Below are positions 8,213-16,233 of a DNA stretch of 19,056 nt, piece after piece. Origin of the DNA: Bacteroides sp. (GTDB taxonomy: Bacteria > Bacteroidota > Bacteroidia > Bacteroidales > Bacteroidaceae). The stretch is taken from assembly GCA_019412865.1 (NCBI GenBank), contig DXOJ01000517.1, positions 1-19,056 on the forward strand. The letters are read 5' to 3'. The notes below the pieces were generated by a model, which had not been told where the DNA came from, did not search any database, and saw only the letters and a program-made list of their open reading frames with translations. The translations under genes and the position numbers were made by a program. The first letter of the stretch is position 1. The number at the start of each line of letters is the position of its first letter.

Positions 8213-9715
8213 ATGGACTTTCTAAAAAATATAATGATAACATTGTTGGCAGCTACCATGTTGTGGGGGTGTTCCGATGATGATGAATCGATCAATGGGC
8301 GTGAGGCTACTATCTCATTGTCTACCAATACTATCCAGACTGATAAAAATGGAGGAAACATTACTGTTACAGTGGCAAGTTCGGGAGATTGGAGACTGGC
8401 GGGTGTATGTGATTGGGCACACCCGTCGGTTATGTCAGGAAAAGATGGTGACGTAGTCACTTTTACAATTGATCCTTATACACTGGACGAGAAGCGTACG
8501 GCGACTTTCAAATTTTTTACAGGTTCTGCTGTAGCACCTTTGCAGGTAGAAACTTTGCCTGATTATATTATAGATTTACTTTCTGATGATAACTTGTCGA
8601 TTTCAAGAGAAGAAAATGCTATACACATTCAGCTCAATACAAATATCGCTGAACCTGTCATTACTTATAGCGAGGGTGGTGAAGAATGGTTGGCATTTGA
8701 TAAACGGAGTGATTTTGGTGGTAAAGTTACCTTGTCATTTAAAGCTGCAAAAAATGTAACTTATAAAGAACGTTCTGCTACCATCACTATTTCAAGTCCA
8801 CTTGTTACGAACCCTGTAAACGTCAATGTAAACCAAAAACGAACGGAAGCTATTATTCCGGAAACGGACGTTTTGATGTATGATCTTTCAGCGCGTACCA
8901 TTTCATTCAAGGTAAGATATAATGTCGAATATACGGCTTCAATTGTACAAGGAGACGAATGGATTACCGAACAATCGGTTTCTCAACCGCAATTAGGAGA
9001 TGATGGCTTGACAACAGTAACTTTGACTTATACTCTTAGTGGTGCTACAGACACACGTGGAGGTCTTGTCCGGATTACTAATACAAATAATACGTTAGCC
9101 AGTGATATCGCTGTAGTACAAAAGGATCCTGACGTTGAATCAGTAAGTATTCCGGACCAAAACCTTAGAGCGCTTGTGGTAAAAAATAATTGGGCTCTTT
9201 CAATTGGAGGTTCTCAATGCATTATTTTAGAAGCAGGACTCAACGCTACTTCGTTGTCAAATAGTTCATATTCTAGTAAACTCACGGATCTTACGGGAAT
9301 AGAAAACTTCCCGAACCTCACTTCATTAAGTTTGGGATATTGCACAAATATGAAGAAGCTTGATATTTCAGGTTTACATAAAGTGAAATCATTATCATTA
9401 AGTGACGTAACCTATTGTGAAGAATATAATTTAGGAGATAATCCAATCCCCAGTTTTAATGCAGGGGGAACTTATTCGTATTCATATGTAGAAAGCCTTA
9501 AATTTAGTAGCAGTAAGTTGGAATCTTTAGATTTAAGCATTTTTTCATGGTACAAAAGACATGACAATGTGACTTCTATTGATGTTTCAGAATGTCCAAT
9601 GCTAACGACCTTAAATGCTAACCGTAGTAATAAAGTTAAAACTCTTTATCTGAAAAAAGGCCAGGAGATTCCGAATCTAACTAAAAATGACGCAACGACT
9701 ATTGTTTATAAATAA
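8213..9715 (+). CDS. BACON-domain plus leucine-rich-repeat lipoprotein
   Basis: A 500-aa surface lipoprotein with no recognisable enzyme motif. The lipobox is LWGC, Cys20, followed by SDDDES, which strongly resembles the acidic surface-export signal of Bacteroides lipoproteins. Residues about 32-113 form a BACON-type Ig-like domain (ISLSTNTIQTDKNGG...W...FTI..Y). Residues about 117-210 look like a second (EEWLAF..., KERSATITISS...VNVNQK), and about 211-307 like a diverged third (DEWITE..., DTRGGLVRITN...VVQKD). Residues about 308-500 resemble an internalin-like leucine-rich-repeat region, beginning VESVSIPDQNLRALV and with LTSLSLGYC, MKKLDISG, VKSLSLS and ESLDLS. It is the last gene of the operon; a terminator follows. 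BACON domains are proposed to bind mucin or glycoprotein, and LRRs bind protein. A role in docking on the glycoprotein carrier is inference. It corresponds by position to BT3988 (recalled). Confidence 0.85.
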   Translation: MDFLKNIMITLLAATMLWGCSDDDESINGREATISLSTNTIQTDKNGGNITVTVASSGDWRLAGVCDWAHPSVMSGKDGDVVTFTIDPYTLDEKRTATFKFFTGSAVAPLQVETLPDYIIDLLSDDNLSISREENAIHIQLNTNIAEPVITYSEGGEEWLAFDKRSDFGGKVTLSFKAAKNVTYKERSATITISSPLVTNPVNVNVNQKRTEAIIPETDVLMYDLSARTISFKVRYNVEYTASIVQGDEWITEQSVSQPQLGDDGLTTVTLTYTLSGATDTRGGLVRITNTNNTLASDIAVVQKDPDVESVSIPDQNLRALVVKNNWALSIGGSQCIILEAGLNATSLSNSSYSSKLTDLTGIENFPNLTSLSLGYCTNMKKLDISGLHKVKSLSLSDVTYCEEYNLGDNPIPSFNAGGTYSYSYVESLKFSSSKLESLDLSIFSWYKRHDNVTSIDVSECPMLTTLNANRSNKVKTLYLKKGQEIPNLTKNDATTIVYK

Positions 9716-9790
9716 ACAAATAAAGCCGTTACTATCCGGCATCGTTCAGCAGAATAAAGCTGTTTTATTCATTGCTTATCATCTTTAGAC

Positions 9791-9844
9791 AAAATCCTCT
9801 TGCTTTACCTTACTTATATAGAATGGTAGAGCAGGAGGATTTTT
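9791..9844 (+). terminator. Intrinsic terminator of the SusCD operon
   Basis: The left arm at 9791-9809 pairs with the right arm at 9825-9843 as a 19-bp stem with only two G-U wobbles, around a 15-nt AT-rich loop (9810-9824). A T-rich tract (TTTTTCTTTT) follows on the + strand. It lies 75 bp after the stop codon of the BACON-LRR gene. On the opposite strand the two wobbles become A-C mismatches, so it should work best for the + operon, though some bidirectional action against the - strand gene at 9989-10429 is possible. A weaker AT-rich hairpin (GAATAAA, 5-nt loop, TTTATTC at 9752-9770) lies just upstream. Confidence 0.85.
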
Positions 9845-9883
9845 CTTTTGCTTCTTAATAGCTATCCTTGGTTTTAATGATTT

Positions 9884-9977
9884 GTGCCACCGTGGTGGCA
9901 CGACTGTGCCATCGCCTTGTCACAAGCGTGCCACTTCGATGGCACAACTGTGCCAATATGGTGTCACTGTCATGGCA
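9884..9977. repeat. Tandem array of 22-bp units with palindromic arms and variable 6-bp cores
   Basis: Four consecutive units start at 9884, 9906, 9928 and 9950, exactly 22 bp apart. Each is GTGCCA, a 6-bp core, TGGCAC or TGTCAC, then a 4-bp linker. Cores are CCGTGG, TCGCCT, CTTCGA and ATATGG, with no similarity between them. Right arms alternate TGGCAC, TGTCAC, TGGCAC, TGTCAC. Linkers are GACT, AAGC, AACT and TGTC. The alternation gives a 44-bp higher-order period. A degenerate fifth left arm (ATGGCA, 9972-9977) is in register. The same DNA can be read as TGGCAC-N4-GTGCCA palindromes separated by the 6-bp cores. It lies 11 bp past the stop codon of the - strand gene at 9989-10429 and beyond the + operon terminator. 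Its function is unknown. It is far too short and its period too small for a CRISPR array. Confidence 0.9.
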
Positions 9978-9988
9978 TTTAAGGCTTG

Positions 9989-10429
9989 TTACCAGTCATA
10001 AGCTTCGATATACTTATCGAACTTAGGTGGTTGTAAAACACCACAATGCTTAAGGATATTCAGCACTTGCTGTTGTTCGGCGGGAGAGAGTAAACGTTCA
10101 CCTTTGCGGGCACGGTAATAGGTTCTGCGACTGAAAAAACTCATTAGGTGTGTGATTACACTTTCCATTTGTTTATGGGGCAGGCTTTCCAAGATGCCGA
10201 TGAATCCTTTTGCATAGCGCGCTTTGATATTGGAACGATAATAAGGGCAATCTCCTTCTACAGTAGTTAAACGCTTGGGACTAATAATTGTCCAATGTTC
10301 GACCTTTTCCGGTACACTTTGTTCGGCGAGTTGTCTAAGGCATGTGTCGGCTTTCGGACATTGTCGGTTCAGGCACATCGAGTATTGATAAGGGACTTCT
10401 GAAAAGTCAAGTTTTTCTTTCATGCTCAT
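9989..10429 (-). CDS. DUF6078-like small cysteine-motif protein, function unknown
   Basis: A 146-aa soluble protein without signal peptide or membrane segment, so probably cytoplasmic. Near the N-terminus it has four cysteines, C19-x4-C24-P-x4-C30 and C61-P, which could bind zinc or an iron-sulphur cluster (inference). The C-terminal half is basic and helical (FFSRRTYYRARKGERLLSP around residues 104-122, then a QQQVLNIL helix), which could contact nucleic acid. I recall this layout from the Bacteroidales DUF6078 family, which has no established function. It lies alone between two converging operons, separated from the GH92 operon by a perfect inverted repeat and followed directly by the 22-bp repeat array. 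The start at 10429 encodes MSMKEK; the ATG two codons later (10423) is an equally plausible start. It corresponds by position to BT3989 (recalled). A link with N-glycan use is not shown by its sequence. Confidence 0.82.
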   Translation of the reverse strand: MSMKEKLDFSEVPYQYSMCLNRQCPKADTCLRQLAEQSVPEKVEHWTIISPKRLTTVEGDCPYYRSNIKARYAKGFIGILESLPHKQMESVITHLMSFFSRRTYYRARKGERLLSPAEQQQVLNILKHCGVLQPPKFDKYIEAYDW

Positions 10430-10448
10430 GAATTATTGTTTGTGGGAG

Positions 10449-10456
10449 CAAAGGTA
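10449..10456 (-). promoter_or_regulatory. Candidate -7 promoter element for the DUF6078-like gene
   Basis: On the - strand this reads TACCTTTG, a match to the Bacteroides -7 consensus TAnnTTTG, 19 bp upstream of the ATG at 10429. A clear -33 TTTG is not seen at the usual spacing; the nearest candidate is TTGATTAC, which is too close. If used, the 5' untranslated leader would be very short. It lies downstream of the 10478-10525 hairpin, as expected if this gene is transcribed independently of the GH92 operon. Confidence 0.35.
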
Positions 10457-10477
10457 GTGAAAAAGTAATCAAGAGGA

Positions 10478-10525
10478 GATAAAAACAGCCTGAAAGTATC
10501 TTTTTACTTTCAGGCTGTTTTTATC
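10478..10525 (-). terminator. Perfect 21-bp inverted repeat, bidirectional-type terminator after the GH92 operon
   Basis: The arms at 10478-10498 and 10505-10525 are perfect reverse complements, with a 6-nt loop (10499-10504). The GC-rich centre (CAGCCTG/CAGGCTG) is flanked by A and T runs, so either strand would give a stable hairpin with a U run in the descending arm. It lies 45 bp after the stop codon of GH92-A, so its main role is probably to end the - strand GH92 operon and insulate the DUF6078-like gene. No + strand gene ends immediately to its left. Confidence 0.85.
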
Positions 10526-10570
10526 AGTTGGAATCTTGATAAATAGGCTTTTATTATGTCTTAAGGGCTT

Positions 10571-12838
10571 TTATTCCTTAGAAAAAGAATAAGGCATATC
10601 CTCTTCTTTTGTTCCTCTATTCTGATTAGGTTTGTTGTCCATGTCTACTTTGATAGTACCACCTTTGAATAAATCCTCGTGACGAAGATAATTCTTGGTA
10701 TAATCAGTTCCATTGAAATTCATGGAGTTGATATAGAAGTTCTTTTTGCTATTGTTCGGGGCATCAATTACTAAACTATTGCCATTCTCAAAATGAAGAG
10801 TTGCTTTCTTGAACAGTGGGGCACCTAAGATATACTCATCCGTTCCTGGGCAAACAGGATAAAAGCCCAGGGCGGAGAAGACATACCAGGCGGAAGTCTG
10901 TCCGTTGTCTTCATCACCGCAATAACCGTCAGGCCCCGGAGTGTACATCCTGTCCATTACTTGGCGTAACCAGTATTGGGCTTTCCAGGGTTGGCCGGCA
11001 TAGTCATACAGATAAATCATATGCTGGATGGGTTGGTTACCATGTGCATAGTTACCCATATTCATTACTGTCATTTCACGAATCTCGTGAATCACCTGTC
11101 CATAGTAGCTGTCGTCAAAAATGGGAGGTACGGCAAAGACAGAATCCATCATAGTAATAAATTCATCTTTTCCGCCCATCAGGTCGATAAGCCCTTGAGG
11201 ATCATGGAAAACTGACCAAGTGTAGTGCCAGCTATTTCCTTCTGTAAAGGCATCGCCCCATTTCAACGGAGAGAATGGAGACTGGAATGTGCCGTCCGCA
11301 TTACGTCCGCGCATCAATTTAGATTCTTTGTCGAAAAGATTTTTGTAGTTCATGGCACGCTTGGCGAAAAGGTTGATTTCCTTTTTCGGACGTTTCAGTT
11401 CTTTGGCTAGTTTATAGATACACCAGTCATCGTATGCATATTCCAGTGTACGGGCAGCGTTCTCGTTGATTTTCACATCATAAGGAACATAGCCCAATTT
11501 GTTGTAGAATTCGTGTCCCAGACGCCCTGTAGAAGAAACTTCAGGATGTACGTTTTCTGTGCCGTGAAGCAAACCCTCATACAAAGTCTTTACGTCGTCT
11601 ACTTTTACCCCTTTCATATAGGCATCTACTAAGATGGAGGCTGAATTGTTACCAACCATGCAACCTCTGTGTCCGGGGCTTGCCCATTCGGGGAAGAAAC
11701 CACTTTCTTTGTAAGTATTGATAAGTCCTTCCTGCATTTCCTTGTTGACAGAAGGGTACATCAGATTCAATAATGGGAAGAGGCAACGGAATGTGTCCCA
11801 AAAACCAGTATCGGTGTACATATATCCCGGCAGGACTTGACCGTTGTACGGGCTGTAATGAATCGGTTGTCCGGCGGCGTCCAGTTCATAGAACTTGCGC
11901 GGGAAAAGCAATGAACGATACAGACAAGAATAGAATGTGCGGTATTGGTCAAGATTGCCTCCTTCCACTTCTATTTTACCTAAAACTTGATTCCAGGCTT
12001 CTTTTCCTTTCTTGGCTACCTGTTCGATATTGTCTTTACCCAGTTCTTTCATATTTGCGGCAGCCTGTTCGAAGCTGATGAAAGAAGAGGCGATTCTGGC
12101 ATGTATTTGTTCGCCTTTCTGTGTCTGGAAACCGATAATAGCTCCGGCATGATCAGTAGTCTGTTCGGCTATGTTTTCTTGCAGATTACTATTGGCTACT
12201 GTAGCTTTATAAGTGAAAGGCTTGTCGAATTCAATGATAAAATAATTCTTGAAGTTTTCGGGAACTCCACCGCTGTTGCGAGTGGTATAACCGATAATCT
12301 TGTTTTCTTCCGGGATTATTTTGATGTAGGAACCTTTATCAAAGGCATCTACAACAACATAAGAGTGATCGTTTTCAGGGAAAGTGAAACGGAAGAGAAC
12401 AGCACGTTCTGTCGGTGCCATTTCAGTGACCACATCATGTTCTGCAAGATATACTTTATAGTAATAAGGAGTGGCAATCTCTCCTTTATGCGCAAACCAA
12501 CTGGCACGCTTTTCTTCATCAAACACCGGTTTGCCAACTATTGGCATGATGGAGAACTGTCCGTAGTCATTAATCCATGGACTGGGTTGATGCGTTTGTT
12601 TGAAACCACGAATCTTATTAGCGGTATAGGTATATTGCCACCCGTCTCCCATTTTTCCAGTTTGGGGAGTCCAGAAGTTCATTCCCCAGGGACGGGCAAT
12701 GGCCGGATAAGTATTACCTGTTGATAACTCGAAGGTAGACTGCGAACCCATTAGCGGGTTGACATATTGTGTCCAGTCTTTGGCTTTGGCAAAGAATGTG
12801 CAACCAAGCACACAAACTGTCAGTAATATTCTTTTCAT
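10571..12838 (-). CDS. GH92-A: periplasmic alpha-1,2-mannosidase (BT3990 type)
   Basis: A 755-aa calcium-dependent inverting exo-alpha-mannosidase of family GH92. The N-terminus (MKRILL..., ending AKA before KDW) looks like a cleaved signal peptide without a usable lipobox, so it is probably soluble in the periplasm. An N-terminal beta-sandwich precedes the (alpha/alpha)6 barrel. The probable catalytic acid is E533 in TEGNSW. The base motif GDEDNGQ gives D642 and D644, and H584-E585 sits in VIHEIREM. These positions coincide with those I recall for BT3990, where His-Glu contacts the +1 mannose and defines alpha-1,2 specificity. It also has HGNQPIQH where the other two GH92s in this window have HGNEPSHH. 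Its ATG overlaps the stop of GH92-B as ATGA, suggesting translational coupling. It is the last gene of the - operon. Confidence 0.95.
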   Translation of the reverse strand: MKRILLTVCVLGCTFFAKAKDWTQYVNPLMGSQSTFELSTGNTYPAIARPWGMNFWTPQTGKMGDGWQYTYTANKIRGFKQTHQPSPWINDYGQFSIMPIVGKPVFDEEKRASWFAHKGEIATPYYYKVYLAEHDVVTEMAPTERAVLFRFTFPENDHSYVVVDAFDKGSYIKIIPEENKIIGYTTRNSGGVPENFKNYFIIEFDKPFTYKATVANSNLQENIAEQTTDHAGAIIGFQTQKGEQIHARIASSFISFEQAAANMKELGKDNIEQVAKKGKEAWNQVLGKIEVEGGNLDQYRTFYSCLYRSLLFPRKFYELDAAGQPIHYSPYNGQVLPGYMYTDTGFWDTFRCLFPLLNLMYPSVNKEMQEGLINTYKESGFFPEWASPGHRGCMVGNNSASILVDAYMKGVKVDDVKTLYEGLLHGTENVHPEVSSTGRLGHEFYNKLGYVPYDVKINENAARTLEYAYDDWCIYKLAKELKRPKKEINLFAKRAMNYKNLFDKESKLMRGRNADGTFQSPFSPLKWGDAFTEGNSWHYTWSVFHDPQGLIDLMGGKDEFITMMDSVFAVPPIFDDSYYGQVIHEIREMTVMNMGNYAHGNQPIQHMIYLYDYAGQPWKAQYWLRQVMDRMYTPGPDGYCGDEDNGQTSAWYVFSALGFYPVCPGTDEYILGAPLFKKATLHFENGNSLVIDAPNNSKKNFYINSMNFNGTDYTKNYLRHEDLFKGGTIKVDMDNKPNQNRGTKEEDMPYSFSKE

Positions 12839-15114
12839 GGTATATGTGTTTTGTAGTTAGGCTTGTCAGTCATCCTGATTTCCATTCTTCCGCCGTTTAC
12901 TATATCCTGATGGTTGAAGAATGGAGTTTCCAAAGACTTGCCATTCAGTGATATGCTTTCAATGTATTTATTCTTTTTGGAATTGTTCTTTGCTATAATG
13001 CTGAATGTTTTACCTCCGGGCAGATTGATCACTGCTTTATCGAATGCGGGGCGTCCGATAGAATATACCGGCTTTCCGGGACATACTTGATAGAATCCCA
13101 TAGAGTTGAGTATGTACCATGCAGACATCTGACCGCAATCCTCATTACCGGATAGCCCGTCTACACTGTTGGCATACTGACTGCGATAAACACTATCCAC
13201 TAATTCTTGGGTTCTCCATGGACGATTTACGTAATTGTACAAATGAATCACATGATGGCTCGGTTCGTTGCCATGTGCATATTGACCGATAAGTCCGCTG
13301 ATATCTGACGATGTTGTCTCACCTTCGAGTGATGAATCAGCCGCAAACAGTGAGTCGAGTTTCTGAACGAATGCCTCCTCGCCACCCATCAGGTTGACCA
13401 GTCCTTCTACATCGTGAGGTACAAACCAAGTCCATTGCCACGCTGTTCCTTCACAATAATCATCATTGCGATGAGTCGATGCACGCGGATTGAACGGGGT
13501 GCGCCATTCACCTTTCGAGTCAAGTCCACGCATGAAGCGGGTTGATTTATCGAAATAGAATTCATATGCTTTGGCAAAACGCTCGTATTTGGCTTTGGAC
13601 TCAAAATCATTCATTGCTTCTGCAAAAATAGAAATGCACCAGTCATCATACGCATACTCCAGCGCTTTAGCTACGGATTCATTTTCACGGTCGCAGGGAA
13701 TATAACCAATGGCATTCTTATAATATTTCGCTTTCGGCATGAGATGCGGCAGTACCAAGTCCGGGCATTTGATACCGGTAGTATCATATTCGGCTGCACG
13801 CAGACAGGCTTTATAGGCTTCTTTTGCATCGAAATTGCGATACCCTTTCATATAAGCATCCACTATGACGGGGACAGCATGATAACCGATCATGGTACCG
13901 GTATAGTTGGAAGCCAAATCCCACATCGGGTATATTCCGCCTTCCTGTTGCTTCTTTATCAGTGAATTGATAAATTGATTATTCAAATTGGGATCGATAA
14001 TCGTCATTAACGGGTGCAATGCGCGGAAAGTGTCCCACAATGAGAATACGGTATACACAGGATTGACAGTATCTCCCTGATGCACTTCGAGATCCATTCC
14101 TAAATAACGTCCGTCTGCATCGCTAAACAGATTCGGGCTGATTCCCGTATGGTAAAGAGCGGTGTAGAAGATGGTTTTATCTTCCTTGTCGGAAGTTGTA
14201 ATGTCAATTTTCGACAGATATTGATTCCACGCCTGACGTGCGTCTTTGCGTACCTTATCGAAATCCCATCCGGGAATTTCAGATTCGACATTCTTGCGTG
14301 CGCCTGCTATATCGACAGCGGAAACGCCTACTTTCACAAGTACTTGTTCGTTCTTCTTCGTGTCGAAATGCAACAGTGCTTTGCAGACGGGAAGTCGTTT
14401 GCCGTCGTCCATGGTAATAGAATCCGTAATCAATGTATAAGAGAACGGTTTAGAGAATTTGGCATAGAAATTAATATATTGGTCGAAAGCCCAATAAGTA
14501 GTTTTTTTATGTCCGCAAATTTCCGTGTCACTGATCACTTCGATTTCCATTTCCGAGTTAGTCTGTCGTTGCAGGCTGTAATCTAAATCGATGATAAAAC
14601 CGGATTCTGAATTTTCGGGGAAAGTATAACGGTGGATGGCACCGCGTTTAGTTGCTGATATTTCAGCTTTTACCTGATAGGTGTCCAGAAAAACAGAATA
14701 ATACCCCGGTTCTGCCACCTCGTTTTCGTGAGAGAAAGAAGAAGCATAGACCAGTGTCTGGCTTTGGGGATCGGTAGTTAGATATTGTTGTTTGCCGACA
14801 GTAGGCATGAGTAGCACATCCCCGTAGTCGCAACAACCTGTGCCGCTGACGTGTGTATGTGAGAAACCGTTGATGGTAGAGTCTGCATAATAGTAACCCG
14901 AACAAGCATCCCAGCCATCAATTCGGGTGTCCGGGCTGGGTTGAATCATACCGTGGGGAACTACTGCTCCGGGGAAAGTGTGTCCATGTCCGCCGGTACC
15001 GATGAAAGGGTTGACATAAGAACTGTAGTCTTTTACATTAGTGGGGGCTGTACAGGAGCTAAGTGTGAATAAACCTCCTAAACATCCTACTGTTAGGAAT
15101 GTTCTTAGTTTCAT
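12835..15114 (-). CDS. GH92-B: lipoprotein alpha-mannosidase (BT3991 position)
   Basis: A 759-aa GH92 exo-alpha-mannosidase. The signal ends in lipobox LSSC with Cys21, followed by TAPTN without acidic residues. That pattern suggests an envelope lipoprotein facing the periplasm, not a surface-exported one (inference). The N-terminal sandwich starts YSSYVNPFIGTGGHGHTFPGA, with the family GFSHTHVSGTG motif. The probable catalytic acid is E555 in CEGTAW. The base motif is GNEDCGQ, giving D659 as the retained base, with N657 where GH92-A has an aspartate. The His-Glu pair of the alpha-1,2 +1 subsite is not present before GQYAHGNEPSHH, so a different linkage (for example alpha-1,3 or alpha-1,6) or a different acceptor is likely. 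It is 44 bp downstream of the FecR gene and overlaps GH92-A by 4 bp. The exact linkage cannot be read from sequence. Confidence 0.94.
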   Translation of the reverse strand: MKLRTFLTVGCLGGLFTLSSCTAPTNVKDYSSYVNPFIGTGGHGHTFPGAVVPHGMIQPSPDTRIDGWDACSGYYYADSTINGFSHTHVSGTGCCDYGDVLLMPTVGKQQYLTTDPQSQTLVYASSFSHENEVAEPGYYSVFLDTYQVKAEISATKRGAIHRYTFPENSESGFIIDLDYSLQRQTNSEMEIEVISDTEICGHKKTTYWAFDQYINFYAKFSKPFSYTLITDSITMDDGKRLPVCKALLHFDTKKNEQVLVKVGVSAVDIAGARKNVESEIPGWDFDKVRKDARQAWNQYLSKIDITTSDKEDKTIFYTALYHTGISPNLFSDADGRYLGMDLEVHQGDTVNPVYTVFSLWDTFRALHPLMTIIDPNLNNQFINSLIKKQQEGGIYPMWDLASNYTGTMIGYHAVPVIVDAYMKGYRNFDAKEAYKACLRAAEYDTTGIKCPDLVLPHLMPKAKYYKNAIGYIPCDRENESVAKALEYAYDDWCISIFAEAMNDFESKAKYERFAKAYEFYFDKSTRFMRGLDSKGEWRTPFNPRASTHRNDDYCEGTAWQWTWFVPHDVEGLVNLMGGEEAFVQKLDSLFAADSSLEGETTSSDISGLIGQYAHGNEPSHHVIHLYNYVNRPWRTQELVDSVYRSQYANSVDGLSGNEDCGQMSAWYILNSMGFYQVCPGKPVYSIGRPAFDKAVINLPGGKTFSIIAKNNSKKNKYIESISLNGKSLETPFFNHQDIVNGGRMEIRMTDKPNYKTHIP

Positions 15115-15158
15115 GGTATTAATTGCTTTTAAGTTTTATCAGGTTTGTCTTTAATTTC

Positions 15159-16166
15159 TTATTGCGGAGAAATAAAGATGTTATTTCCGACAATTTTATA
15201 ATCAATAGGTATGGAATTTTGCAATGACTTCAACACTGATTCGATGTTTGACTTTCTCTTCAATACACCGGAATATGTTTTGTCTGCCTGAATATCGGGA
15301 GACAAAATAATCTTCACGTCATAGAAACGCTCCAAAGCCTTACTGATTGTAAAGATATCTGCTTGTTGAAATGGAATCAGATTATCATGCCAAACTGCAT
15401 CCAGTTTTGCATTCACTTGCTTCACGGTCAGGCGGCCATTGTTTTTGTTTAATTCGGCGCGTTGACCGGGAGCGAGAATAATTTGTCCTTCTTCTTTGTT
15501 GCCTTTTACTTCAATTTCACCTTCAATCAATGTCGCTTCTGCTATTCGGCAATTCTTATCAGATTTGAAGTTAAATGTCGTTCCTAATACACGTACTCGC
15601 ATCGCATCACTCTGTACGGTGAATGGCTTATGCCGGTTTTTGGTCACCTCGAAGTAAGCTTCTCCATCCAAATAAACGTTACGCTCTTTTTCGGAAAATT
15701 CGCGCGGATACTTTAAAGTTGCCGAATTATTCAGCCAGACTTTGGTTCCATCCGGTAAAATGACTTCTTTAACGATGCCTTCATTGGCCACTGCAACCAT
15801 CATTTGTTGGTTGTTTCCATTTTGATAAAGCCAATATCCGGCCCCGCCGCCAATTACTAATATTACAGCAATCATTGCAGCGTATTTCATCCAACGCTGC
15901 ATGTTTAGTGCTATTTTCTGTTTACTTTTTTCCTCGTCCAGCTTTTTATAAAGCTGTTTTTCTGCACGAAGTATTCGCTGCTCATTAGCATACTGGTCGA
16001 ATTTACCGAGATGATAAATTTCTTCCATGCGAAAGAGCTGGCGGGCATTTTCTTCCGATTCTTTCATCCAGGTATTCACCTCGACAAGCTCTTCTTCAGA
16101 ACATTGTCCTGTCAGATATTTGTTTATTATTTCTTCACTCAGATTATTCATTTTCTTTTCCTTCAT
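15159..16166 (-). CDS. FecR-family anti-sigma factor
   Basis: A 335-aa single-pass inner-membrane regulator expected to hold the ECF sigma factor encoded just upstream and release it when the outer-membrane transporter engages its glycan. Residues about 8-90 form a cytoplasmic helical anti-sigma region (YLTGQCSEEELVEVNTWM...). A membrane segment spans about 94-113 (YAAMIAVILVIGGGAGYWLY). The periplasmic FecR domain covers about 125-225 (LPDGTKVWLNNSATLKYPREF, then VYLDGEAYFEV and VLGTTFNF). A C-terminal STN-like DUF4974 domain covers about 263-334 (LERFYDVKIILSPDI...FISPQ). The chosen start gives MKEKKMNN; the Met at residue 6 is an alternative. It is separated from the sigma gene by 67 bp, an AT-rich gap in which I see no convincing promoter. 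It corresponds by position to BT3992 (recalled). Confidence 0.95.
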   Translation of the reverse strand: MKEKKMNNLSEEIINKYLTGQCSEEELVEVNTWMKESEENARQLFRMEEIYHLGKFDQYANEQRILRAEKQLYKKLDEEKSKQKIALNMQRWMKYAAMIAVILVIGGGAGYWLYQNGNNQQMMVAVANEGIVKEVILPDGTKVWLNNSATLKYPREFSEKERNVYLDGEAYFEVTKNRHKPFTVQSDAMRVRVLGTTFNFKSDKNCRIAEATLIEGEIEVKGNKEEGQIILAPGQRAELNKNNGRLTVKQVNAKLDAVWHDNLIPFQQADIFTISKALERFYDVKIILSPDIQADKTYSGVLKRKSNIESVLKSLQNSIPIDYKIVGNNIFISPQ

Positions 16167-16233
16167 ATTAATAATACAATTCAGAATACAAAAACACTTA
16201 TCATTATCTCCATAAAAATAAGAAAAGAATTGT

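Noticed and set aside
7945..8280. Open frame of 111 codons spanning the GH18/BACON junction
   Set aside because: It overlaps the end of the GH18 gene and the start of the BACON-LRR gene in another frame. Both real genes have convincing ends and lipoprotein signals.
9884..9977. CRISPR array
   Set aside because: The conserved parts are 6-16 bp and the variable cores only 6 bp, far below CRISPR repeat and spacer lengths. No cas genes are present.
11987..12724. Open frame of 245 codons on the + strand
   Set aside because: It lies wholly antisense to GH92-A, has no recognisable domain or signal, and the opposite strand has strong GH92 motifs throughout. It is a shadow frame.
16167..16233. Promoter between the sigma and FecR genes
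   Set aside because: The gap is AT-rich and contains TTTTTG, but no TAnnTTTG element at the right distance. The genes are more simply read as co-transcribed.
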